Below, piece by piece: positions 25,826-32,575 of a stretch of DNA of 32,575 bases. Under the pieces are notes generated by a model. It ran no database searches. It worked only from the letters and a program-made list of their open reading frames with translations, and was not told the origin of the DNA. Origin of the DNA: Candidatus Acidiferrales bacterium (GTDB lineage: Bacteria; Acidobacteriota; Terriglobia; Acidiferrales; UBA7541). Where the stretch lies: the NCBI GenBank assembly GCA_025451835.1, contig JANWJR010000063.1, forward strand, positions 1 through 32,575. Reading direction: 5' to 3'. Made by a program: the position numbers and the translations under genes. Each line of letters opens with the position of its first letter. The first letter of the stretch is position 1.

Positions 25826-25996
25826 ATGAATAAGTGGCTGATAGTGGTGGTTTTGGCTCTGTTGGCGCTGACCAGCGCGATGACTCTCAAGGCTCTAACA
25901 GGTCATCGGATATTGGCAGTTACGACGGTGCCCGTACCTCCCTCGCCGTGGCTGGTAGCCGTAACAACGGTTCCCGTGCCTCCATCGCCCTGGTAG
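25826..25996 (+). CDS. 56-aa exported or membrane peptide with tandem C-terminal repeats
   Basis: A short gene, ATG 25826 to TAG 25994-25996, with a strong GGAGG five bases upstream of the ATG. The protein begins MNKWLIVVVLALLALTSAM, a signal peptide or single membrane helix. After LKALTGHRIL come two copies of AVTTVPVPPSPW, at residues 31-42 and 45-56, separated by Leu-Val; the second copy ends the protein. The two 36-base DNA units (25916-25951 and 25958-25993) differ in seven of twelve codons and every difference is a synonymous third-base change. Selection on the peptide sequence is the simplest explanation and proves the frame. Function is unknown. The nearest downstream gene encodes a seven-TM protein. 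Confidence 0.8.
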   Translation: MNKWLIVVVLALLALTSAMTLKALTGHRILAVTTVPVPPSPWLVAVTTVPVPPSPW

Positions 25997-26006
25997 TTGG
26001 GGCGCT

Positions 26007-26032
26007 GCGGCCTTCATAAGATAGAAGGTCGC
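26007..26032 (+). other. Hairpin between the repeat-peptide gene and the seven-TM gene
   Basis: GCGGCCTTC and GAAGGTCGC form a nine-pair stem (one G-U) around an eight-base loop. No T run follows, so it is not a standard terminator; it could attenuate or protect the transcript. Confidence 0.35.
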
Positions 26033-26058
26033 GTGGGCCGGCCTGATCGAATCTTATA

Positions 26059-26760
26059 ATGCTTGGCCCATTCGATTATGCGTTGTGGCTAGTCGGTTTC
26101 CTCGTGGAAATCTACGTAGTTGTGTGGTCGCTTTACCAAAACGAATTTTTTCGCTACCTCCCGCTTAATATCTACATGCTTTGTGAGGCCTTGGTTACAT
26201 TTGGCATGTATTTTTGTCTTAGGACATATGGCTTCAGTTCTCGGAAGTTCTTTTATTTCTACTACTATACCGATAGCTTACTGGCGATTTTGATGTTCTG
26301 CGTAATTATCAAGCTTTATTTGCAGGTCTTCCAAGAACTCGGAGTGAACGCCTACATCCGCCGGGCTGCGGGTGTCCTGATCCTCTTGACCGCTATATTT
26401 TCTTATGGGGTCATCCATCAGAATCAAGATCACTTGACCAGCCGATTCGTCGTCGAGCTCGAGCAGAACCTCAACTTCGTGGGAGTGGTGTTGACGTATC
26501 TTCTGTGGGGCGCAATTATGAAGCTTCGCGAGACGCGCACGCGGCTCATTCAACTTGTATTGGCTCTTGGCATCTATTTCAGCGCGACCGCCGGAATGTA
26601 CGCGCTCCGAAACCTCTTCCCGCATCTCGAATCGTCATTCCTGAAATCTGTGCTCCCGTTGGTTGGTCTGTGGCTTCCCTTGGCCTGGGCGTACACGTTC
26701 ACTAAAGTTCCCGAAGATTCGCGCCTGGCAACGGCGCTTGTGGCGGCGAGGGCTCGATGA
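26059..26760 (+). CDS. Seven-transmembrane protein of unknown function
   Basis: 233 residues, unrecognised. Seven hydrophobic segments lie at about 5-25, 34-54, 66-90, 102-120, 137-155, 162-184 and 196-216, followed by a short charged tail. Little extramembrane sequence exists: loops such as YGFSSRKFFYFYYY and HQNQDHLTSRFVVELEQN. There is no catalytic motif I can name. No Shine-Dalgarno precedes ATG 26059; the bases just upstream are CTTATA. Translation may depend on the upstream peptide gene 62 bases away or on another mechanism. The TGA overlaps the next ATG (ATGA), so the two proteins are probably made together. The topology would suit a receptor or a transporter-like sensor, but this is speculative. 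Confidence 0.75.
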   Translation: MLGPFDYALWLVGFLVEIYVVVWSLYQNEFFRYLPLNIYMLCEALVTFGMYFCLRTYGFSSRKFFYFYYYTDSLLAILMFCVIIKLYLQVFQELGVNAYIRRAAGVLILLTAIFSYGVIHQNQDHLTSRFVVELEQNLNFVGVVLTYLLWGAIMKLRETRTRLIQLVLALGIYFSATAGMYALRNLFPHLESSFLKSVLPLVGLWLPLAWAYTFTKVPEDSRLATALVAARAR

Positions 26761-27167
26761 TTGCAGCCCTTATCTGCGTGATTTCGGCGGCTGCCTGCTT
26801 GCAGTTCTTCGTCTCCTATTGCCGCTCGATTCTGGCTTCGAGCCGCAAGGCCGAATTGTCAGAGCGGGTTCGCGAGGTAACGGGTATTGTAGGCCCCGAA
26901 GTTGCGGCCGGTGATTTCCAGCGTTTGCTGCAACTCGTCCGACTGTGCCCGGAGCGCGGCGATGATCGGACAGAAATCCGGGCCGTTGGAACCTACTACA
27001 CGCTTCTTCGCGGGATCATTCTGATTTCCCGCTCAGCGATGCCGAAACTTTCCGCCTGGGCGGAAAGCGAACGCCAGAGCTGCTCGTATTTTGCGGCGGT
27101 TGTGCTGGATCGCCGGATCTCCTACAGCCGCGACCTTCTGATGCAGCAAGCAGCCGATCGTTTCTGA
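26757..27167 (+). CDS. Membrane-anchored hypothetical protein, translationally coupled to the seven-TM gene
   Basis: 136 residues, unrecognised. One N-terminal transmembrane helix (IAALICVISAAACLQFFVSYC) is followed by about 110 mostly charged, predicted helical residues: SSRKAELSERVREVTGIVG, EVAAGDFQRLLQLVRLCPERGDD, TYYTLLRGIILISRSAMPKLSAWAESERQSCSYFAAVVLDRRISYSRDLLMQQ. No domain is recognised; the pattern suggests an all-helical cytoplasmic domain. It starts inside the stop codon of the seven-TM gene (ATGA). The pair is very likely functionally linked. Confidence 0.75.
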   Translation: MIAALICVISAAACLQFFVSYCRSILASSRKAELSERVREVTGIVGPEVAAGDFQRLLQLVRLCPERGDDRTEIRAVGTYYTLLRGIILISRSAMPKLSAWAESERQSCSYFAAVVLDRRISYSRDLLMQQAADRF

Positions 27168-27268
27168 CCCCGTAGTTCCGTTTTGCCAGGCCCTTCGCAT
27201 CGCGCCGGCTCTTCCGATTCGGTGTTACCATACACGCATCGGCCATCGACGCTTCCAAATCGCCGCAC

Positions 27269-28771
27269 ATGAGTGCTCCGCTCGAAAAATCCGTTCTTGC
27301 TACTATCCGTTCGCGTCGGATGATTGTCCCAGGGGACCGCGTAGGCGTGGCTGTGTCCGGTGGAGCTGATTCCGTTGCGCTTTTTCGGCTCGTTGAATCG
27401 CTGCGCGAACAGTTAGGAATCACGCTTGTAGCATTGCATCTAAACCACTCGTTGCGCGGAGCAGAATCGGACGGCGACGCATATTTTGCGGCCGAGCTCG
27501 CACGCGCGCACGGCGCTGAATGTATCGTTGCGCGTGAAGATGTGGCCGCAACGGCGGCACGAAACACGTGGAATCTGGAAGATGCGGCCCGGCGCATGCG
27601 CTACGCATTCTTCGATCGCGTAGTGGCGGAGCGCCGCGCCACACGAATTGCCGTCGCGCACACCGCCGACGACCAGGCTGAGACCGTCCTTGCGCATTTG
27701 ATTCGTGGCACGGGGACTGCCGGTCTTGCAGGCATCTACCCCATTGCAGGATCTGTCGTCCGGCCTTTGCTTTTCATCCGCCGACAGGAATTGCGCGGCT
27801 ATCTTCGCTCGCTCGCGCAGCCGTGGCGCGAAGATTCATCCAATCGCGACACCCGTCGAACGCGCGCGCACATCCGCGAACACCTGCTTCCAGTCCTTGA
27901 GACCGATTTTTCGCGGGCGATCGTGGGGCGTCTTGGCCGGCTGGCTCGGCTCGCGCGCGAAGAAGCGTTATTTTGGGACGCGCTCGTTGAGCACTCTTTT
28001 TCATCATACGTTCGGGAGCGCGAGGGCGGCTACGCGATTGCAGCCGGCGATTTGTTTTCGCCCTTTCACGTAAATCGCAATGAAGGAGCACCGAGGCGCA
28101 CCATTTCGGCGGAGAATGAAGAGTCGCCGCTGCGCGTGCTCACGGAGCGGCTGATTCGGCGCCTTTACGAAGCGGCGCGCGGCGACCGCCGGGAGCTAAC
28201 CGCGGCACACGTCGAGCAAGTGATTCATCTGGCCCACGCATCTTCTAGCGGCGCCCGGATTGAACTTCCCGGCGAGATTGATGTTGAGCGGAACTTTGGC
28301 GATCTCATTTTCACGCGCTCCAAATGCCGGCAGTGCGCGCCAGTTCGCGGCGCCCGCGTCGCCAAGTTCGCGGCCTACCAGTACCAGTTGACTCTCCCAG
28401 ACGCTGGCGTTGCTACTGTTTCCATTCCGGAACTCGGCAGCCGCTTCAGCCTGAAAGTGATTGACTGGCCCGCACAGGAGCGCGACACTAAAAGGGACGG
28501 CGTAGCCCTCGATGCTGACCTTCTCCGCTCACCCCTTATCTTGCGGAATTGGCGGCCCGGCGACGCCTATCGGCCCCGCGGCCGCCGCCAGGTTCGAAAA
28601 TTAAAGCAGATGTTCCTGGACGGTCGCGTTCCGCTGCGCGAGCGCGCGAGCTGGCCCGTTCTGGAAAGCGCGGGCCGTGTGGTCTGGGCCCGGGATATGG
28701 ACCCTGCCGACGATGTCTGCGCGACGGAACGGACACGAGTTGGAGTCTTCGTCAAGGAAGCTCGTATTTAG
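27269..28771 (+). CDS. tilS: tRNA(Ile)-lysidine synthetase
   Basis: 500 residues. TilS attaches lysine to the C34 wobble base of the CAU-anticodon tRNA-Ile, switching its reading from AUG to AUA. The ATP pyrophosphatase P-loop VAVSGGADSVALF is at 27-39, HLNHSLRG (about 59-66) and the HTADDQAETVLAHLIRGTG block are typical. The C-terminal TilS domain has LILRNWRPGDAYRPRGR..RKLKQMFLDGRVP, followed by WPVLESAGRVVWARDM. An insertion between the two domains (about 240-300) is long. It is 1.8 kb from a CAU tRNA gene on the other strand, which may be coincidence. It is followed by ftsH, the usual bacterial tilS-ftsH neighbourhood. Confidence 0.93.
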   Translation: MSAPLEKSVLATIRSRRMIVPGDRVGVAVSGGADSVALFRLVESLREQLGITLVALHLNHSLRGAESDGDAYFAAELARAHGAECIVAREDVAATAARNTWNLEDAARRMRYAFFDRVVAERRATRIAVAHTADDQAETVLAHLIRGTGTAGLAGIYPIAGSVVRPLLFIRRQELRGYLRSLAQPWREDSSNRDTRRTRAHIREHLLPVLETDFSRAIVGRLGRLARLAREEALFWDALVEHSFSSYVREREGGYAIAAGDLFSPFHVNRNEGAPRRTISAENEESPLRVLTERLIRRLYEAARGDRRELTAAHVEQVIHLAHASSSGARIELPGEIDVERNFGDLIFTRSKCRQCAPVRGARVAKFAAYQYQLTLPDAGVATVSIPELGSRFSLKVIDWPAQERDTKRDGVALDADLLRSPLILRNWRPGDAYRPRGRRQVRKLKQMFLDGRVPLRERASWPVLESAGRVVWARDMDPADDVCATERTRVGVFVKEARI

Positions 28772-28918
28772 TTCACGCGCAGGGTGCAGTAGATTCAGAA
28801 CGCGGGAAGCACGGCTGCCGCATCTAACACAGTAGGAAGCCCGATCCCGCCTCTTGCAGGGACACGGGAACCGCCGAATTTATATGGGATTTTGGCATTT
28901 AGAGTGTGAGGTAGCACG

Positions 28919-30859
28919 GTGAATTCAACGGTACGCACAATTCTCTTTTGGCTCTTAATGATCTTGTTGGCGGTGGTGCTGTGGAAGATGGCCTCCACCG
29001 GCGGCCAGTCGGCTCACGAAGACGAACCCGGCTATACCGGATTCATGGCGAAAGTGCAAGGTGGCAGCGTCAAGGATGTAACAATCTATCTTTCGCAGAA
29101 CAGCGCGGAACTCGAGGGCGAGTATCGCGACGGCGGCAAGTTCCGCAACGTGACGATCGCGAATGCCGCGATCCCAGACGTTACAAAGATTCTTCAGGAC
29201 AAGGACATCCGCTACAACTACAAGGAAGTGAAGAGTGGCGATTGGCTTTCGCTGCTCTTCAATCTTGGTCCGCTCATCGTCCTTCTCCTGATCTGGCTTT
29301 TCATGATGCGCCAATTGCAGTCGGGAGGAAATAAAGCGCTCAGCTTCGGAAAATCGCGTGCGCGGCTGCTGACGGCACAACAAAAGAAGGCCACCTTCAA
29401 GGACGTTGCTGGGATCGAAGAAGCGAAAGAAGAGCTCTACGAGATTATTGATTTCCTGAAAGACCCGCAGAAATTCCAGAAACTGGGCGGACGCATACCG
29501 AAGGGCGTGTTGCTCGTCGGTCCTCCGGGAACTGGCAAGACTTTGCTTGCCCGCGCAATCGCTGGCGAAGCGAATGTTCCGTTCTTTTCGATTTCGGGTT
29601 CTGACTTCGTGGAAATGTTTGTAGGCGTCGGTGCCAGCCGCGTTCGCGATCTTTTCGAGCAGGGCAAAAAGAATGCGCCGTGTATTATTTTCATCGACGA
29701 AATTGACGCCGTTGGCCGCCACCGCGGAGCGGGCCTGGGCGGCGGCCACGACGAGCGCGAGCAGACTTTGAACGCGTTGCTCGTCGAGATGGATGGCTTT
29801 GAGTCGAACGAAGGCGTGATTTTGATCGCCGCGACCAACCGGCCCGACGTTCTCGACCCGGCTCTGCTGCGTCCCGGCCGCTTCGACCGCCGTGTGGTCG
29901 TTCCGCGGCCGGATGTGAAAGGCCGCGAGGAAATCCTCCGCGTTCACACGCGCAAAGTTCCGATGTCCGACGATGTGGATCTCTCCGTAATCGCGCGCGG
30001 CACGCCAGGATTTTCCGGTGCGGACGTGGCGAACCTCGTGAACGAATCCGCGCTGTGGGCCGCGCGGCAGAATCGCAAGTTCGTAACCATGGTCGATTTC
30101 GAAATGTCCAAGGACAAAGTCCTCATGGGTGCCGAGCGAAAATCGATGATTCTCTCGGACGATGAGAAGCGAAACACGGCGTATCACGAAGCGGGCCACG
30201 CTCTCGTTGCCGCGAAGACTCCGGGCGCCGATCCACTCCATAAAGTGACGATTATTCCGCGCGGCATGGCGCTAGGCGTCACCATGCAGCTTCCGATCGA
30301 CGATAAGCACACTTACACAAAGGAATTTCTCGAGTCGCAACTTGCCGTTCTGATGGGCGGACGCGCGGCCGAGGAGATTTTCTTGAACCATGTCACCACG
30401 GGCGCCGGGAACGACATCGAGCGCGCAACCGAAATTGCGCGCCAGATGGTTTGCGAATGGGGCATGAGCCCGCTCGGCCCGCTGACCTTCGGCAAGAAAG
30501 AGGAAGCCATCTTTCTCGGCCGCGAGATCGCACAGCACCGCGATTATTCCGAGGATACAGCGATCAAGATTGACGTCGAAGTCCGCCGGATCGTTACAAC
30601 CGGCTATCTAAGCGCACGCGGCATTCTCGAATCGGATCGAGATGCGCTCGAGCGCGTGGCCCATGCGCTTCTCGAGCGCGAAGTGCTCGATGCCACCGAA
30701 CTCAAGCTCTTGATGGAAGGCAAGCCCCTTCCCGAAAAGCTCCCGCCCCCGCCTCCGTCTGCACCGCCGCTTCCGACGAAGGAACCTTCTCTCACACTGC
30801 GCCCCGAGCCGCGCCCAATCCCCGGCTTGGCCAAAGGCGAAAAGCCGGCGCCGGCATAA
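28919..30859 (+). CDS. ftsH: ATP-dependent zinc metalloprotease FtsH
   Basis: 646-residue membrane-bound AAA+ protease that extracts and degrades membrane and soluble proteins as a hexamer. TM1 at about 5-24 and TM2 at about 110-131 flank a short periplasmic domain. Walker A GPPGTGKT (about 201-208), Walker B IIFIDEID (about 256-263), the second region of homology [18 protein letters not shown], and the zinc-binding HEAGH (about 422-426) with NDIERAT downstream are all intact. The C-terminus carries a Pro-rich tail (about 605-646). The GTG at 28919 has GAGG upstream. It lies 147 bases after tilS, and an intrinsic terminator follows it. Confidence 0.97.
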   Translation: MNSTVRTILFWLLMILLAVVLWKMASTGGQSAHEDEPGYTGFMAKVQGGSVKDVTIYLSQNSAELEGEYRDGGKFRNVTIANAAIPDVTKILQDKDIRYNYKEVKSGDWLSLLFNLGPLIVLLLIWLFMMRQLQSGGNKALSFGKSRARLLTAQQKKATFKDVAGIEEAKEELYEIIDFLKDPQKFQKLGGRIPKGVLLVGPPGTGKTLLARAIAGEANVPFFSISGSDFVEMFVGVGASRVRDLFEQGKKNAPCIIFIDEIDAVGRHRGAGLGGGHDEREQTLNALLVEMDGFESNEGVILIAATNRPDVLDPALLRPGRFDRRVVVPRPDVKGREEILRVHTRKVPMSDDVDLSVIARGTPGFSGADVANLVNESALWAARQNRKFVTMVDFEMSKDKVLMGAERKSMILSDDEKRNTAYHEAGHALVAAKTPGADPLHKVTIIPRGMALGVTMQLPIDDKHTYTKEFLESQLAVLMGGRAAEEIFLNHVTTGAGNDIERATEIARQMVCEWGMSPLGPLTFGKKEEAIFLGREIAQHRDYSEDTAIKIDVEVRRIVTTGYLSARGILESDRDALERVAHALLEREVLDATELKLLMEGKPLPEKLPPPPPSAPPLPTKEPSLTLRPEPRPIPGLAKGEKPAPA

Positions 30860-30885
30860 ATAAGCTTCACGGTCTTGTGCTTTCG

Positions 30886-30914
30886 AAGGGGCGCAATCGA
30901 CGCGCCCCTTTTTC
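30886..30914 (+). terminator. Intrinsic terminator after ftsH
   Basis: AAGGGGCGC and GCGCCCCTT form a nine-pair stem with a seven-base loop, followed by a T-rich run (TTTCTTTTTC). It lies 26 bases after the ftsH stop. Confidence 0.85.
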
Positions 30915-30960
30915 TTTTTCGGAGAGCACCGTTCATCTCGCTTTGTCGTAAAATACCAGC

Positions 30961-31266
30961 ATGCTGAATAACGTTCCCGATACGTTTGAAACCGATTGCC
31001 CTTGCTGCCGCGCAAAGCTCACGATCGATCGTGGACTTGGCGTTGTGCTCTCGCACGTCGCCCCTGTGCGCCCGCCTTCGGTCGATCTCGACGACACGGC
31101 CCGGTTGCTTCGCGAGCAGGCCGCTTCGGTCGAGGCGAAATTTCGTGCGTCCGTGGAGGCAGAGAAATCCAAGGAAGACATCCTGGCACGAAAATTTGCT
31201 GAGGGCCTGAAGAAAGCTAAAGACGGGCCTATCGAAAAACCGATTCGCGACTTTGACCTCGACTGA
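30961..31266 (+). CDS. Small zinc-finger-like protein of unknown function
   Basis: 101 residues. FETDCPCCRAKLTIDRGLGVVLSH near the N-terminus carries three closely spaced cysteines and a distal histidine, resembling half of a zinc ribbon. The remainder is a charged helix (DDTARLLREQAASVEAKFRASVEAEKSKEDILARKFAEGLKKAKDG) ending RDFDLD. No family is recognised with certainty. The first 40 residues loosely recall the LysW-like protein at 21064. The ATG at 30961 follows ftsH's terminator and a possible promoter would lie in the AT-poor 46-base gap. It overlaps the next gene's TTG start by up to 14 bases. Confidence 0.72.
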   Translation: MLNNVPDTFETDCPCCRAKLTIDRGLGVVLSHVAPVRPPSVDLDDTARLLREQAASVEAKFRASVEAEKSKEDILARKFAEGLKKAKDGPIEKPIRDFDLD

Positions 31267-32569
31267 GCGGCCCCAGGTGCGCTTTCAGTCGTTACCACAA
31301 TTCGAACCGGCTGCGCAGCGGCTAATTCGCAAGACTCGAATTCTCCGGTTGTATTCCCCGATTTGGCCGACCACCACGTGCTTCGTGCTTTTCTTCACAA
31401 TCGCGGTCTCGCTCGCGGCGCCCGCCGTACATTCCCAGACAAAACACGCTCGAAAACATCCGCAAAAGCTTTCGCGTCCAATCCGGCTCGACGCGAGAGT
31501 AACTTACCGGCGGAATCCTGCATCGGGCGAACTGGAAATCGCTTCACCGGGCGGTATCGGAGCAGTCGGCGAACGCGACCAACCTTCGGGCACTCGCGCG
31601 ATTCGCGTGGTCACGCAAGTGGTTCCCGTCACGTGCAGCGCCGTTGGCTCCGATGGCACGCCTCTCCGCGATCTGACGCTGAAAGATTTTCGCGTCTATG
31701 ACGACGGCATCGAGCGGCCCATCGTCGTGTTTGGCGCGCATGCCGCCGCGCCCGCGAGTATCGCGCTCGTGATTGACGCCAGTCCCAGCGTGCTGCGCGA
31801 TTCGCAGGAAATGAAAAACGCGGCGAGCGCCTTGATCGAAGGACTCGCGCCGGCCGACGAGCTCGCCATCGTCGATTTTTCCGCTCACACATACTTGCAA
31901 ACCGGCTTTACGAGTGTTCGCGAACTTCTTCGCCGCGCCATCGCTCGCGTGGATGTTCGCCAGATACTGGGAGACACTGGAGGATCAAACATCTACGAAG
32001 CCGTTTACCTCACCGCGCGAAAACTTTTCCCTGGCCGCGCCGGCAGAAAAGCGATCGTGCTTCTAACGGATGGAGAGGATAGCGGCCTCGGGCTCACTCT
32101 CGATCCCGCGAGCGCCTCTCCGCATCCGTGGAACTCCGAAAATCGGCTGACCTTTGATGACCTGACCCGCGCACTCGCGTCTCACGACATCCAGATCTTC
32201 GCCGTCTCTACCGAAAATCGTCCCCGGGTCATGACGCGCGACTGGCTTGCCGCCCATCGCGGCAAGAGCCTTTTGACCCTCGATTCCCTCAAACTCGGCA
32301 TTCCCGCTTACACGCTGTATCTCGCCGAACTCGTGCGCCGCTCCGGCGGTGACTTGTACTTCCTTCGCGAAGCCGATACGCTCGCCGAAACGTTTCGCCG
32401 CATAGCTGCACGCGTTGGCACGGAATATTCGTTAGGCATCTCGCCGCTGCTGGGCGCGAATTCCGCCGCTCCGCGCCCCGGCTGGCATCAGTTGCGCGTC
32501 GAGGTCATCGGTCGCGGCGACGTCTCCGTCGTCCATCGCGCCGCCTATTACGTCCAAGCAACTCAGTAG
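31253..32569 (+). CDS. VWFA-related protein (acidobacterial type)
   Basis: 438 residues from the TTG at 31253. A hydrophobic signal or anchor segment is at about 42-62. A small beta domain follows (VVPVTCSAVGSDGTPLRDLTLKDFRVYDDG, about 123-152), the stretch that precedes VWA in the VWFA-related Acidobacterial family (TIGR03436). The VWA domain (about 167-410) has MIDAS residues DASPS (175-179), Thr242 in GDTGGSN, and Asp273 in LLTDGED. These bind a divalent metal for adhesion or protein contact. It is probably extracytoplasmic. The start is uncertain: no clear ribosome site is visible, and GTG 31277 is an alternative. Together with the other features it points to an acidobacterial host. Confidence 0.85.
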   Translation: MTSTERPQVRFQSLPQFEPAAQRLIRKTRILRLYSPIWPTTTCFVLFFTIAVSLAAPAVHSQTKHARKHPQKLSRPIRLDARVTYRRNPASGELEIASPGGIGAVGERDQPSGTRAIRVVTQVVPVTCSAVGSDGTPLRDLTLKDFRVYDDGIERPIVVFGAHAAAPASIALVIDASPSVLRDSQEMKNAASALIEGLAPADELAIVDFSAHTYLQTGFTSVRELLRRAIARVDVRQILGDTGGSNIYEAVYLTARKLFPGRAGRKAIVLLTDGEDSGLGLTLDPASASPHPWNSENRLTFDDLTRALASHDIQIFAVSTENRPRVMTRDWLAAHRGKSLLTLDSLKLGIPAYTLYLAELVRRSGGDLYFLREADTLAETFRRIAARVGTEYSLGISPLLGANSAAPRPGWHQLRVEVIGRGDVSVVHRAAYYVQATQ

Positions 32570-32575
32570 CGCAGC

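Noticed and set aside
28955-30241. Long open frame on the minus strand (428 codons)
   Set aside because: It lies wholly opposite ftsH and encodes no recognisable protein.

Overview
The window is a GC-rich, densely coded bacterial chromosome segment, and the organism is most likely an acidobacterium (Acidobacteriota, probably the Terriglobia lineage). The evidence is a C-terminal VWFA-related protein of the type first described in Acidobacteria, a secreted DinB-like protein, many GTG starts, and an Omp85/TamB pair that requires an outer membrane. I see no phage genes, transposases, CRISPR array or rRNA. It reads as ordinary chromosome with several poorly characterised small genes.

Layout. 1-1213: 3' end of pobA (4-hydroxybenzoate hydroxylase), then a broken mbfA-like iron exporter whose rubrerythrin half is missing. 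1265-4069: secreted acetamidase/formamidase-family protein, a predicted outer-membrane protein of the phenol MetA type, and a small conserved-looking hypothetical. 4144-5181 (-): ThiF/MoeB-type E1-like enzyme. 5268-12967: envelope operon of an Omp85 protein with seven POTRA-like units, a SurA-like chaperone without a PPIase domain, and TamB. 12999-16334 (-): DUF2059 protein followed by modA-modB-modC. 16574-18038: pcm and a dolichyl-phosphate-glucosyltransferase-like GT2, overlapping by 8 nt. 18067-18612 (-): secreted DinB-like protein. 18736-20486: six-TM protein, winged-helix regulator and a divergent cis-prenyltransferase, behind a promoter with an inverted-repeat operator. 20512-21324: divergent NUDIX hydrolase and LysW-like zinc-ribbon protein. 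21459-25364: secreted proteins (CarboxypepD_reg-like, MetX-like alpha/beta hydrolase, alpha-carbonic anhydrase, unknown). 25423-25497 (-): tRNA with CAU anticodon. 25826-27167: a 56-aa peptide gene with a perfectly conserved tandem peptide repeat, then a seven-TM protein and a membrane-anchored protein. 27269-32569: tilS, ftsH, a small zinc-finger-like protein and the VWFA-related protein.

The most interesting locus is 25826-27167. The 56-aa protein ends in two copies of AVTTVPVPPSPW. The DNA of the two copies differs at seven of twelve codons and every difference is synonymous, so selection appears to act on the peptide itself. It lies just upstream of a seven-TM protein that overlaps its partner gene by ATGA. 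A secreted peptide with a membrane partner is one reading, but this is inference. Second-tier observations are the seven-POTRA Omp85/SurA-like/TamB operon, the LysW-like protein with a long acidic tail, the operator-controlled cis-prenyltransferase operon with a possibly leaderless first gene, and the internally deleted mbfA.
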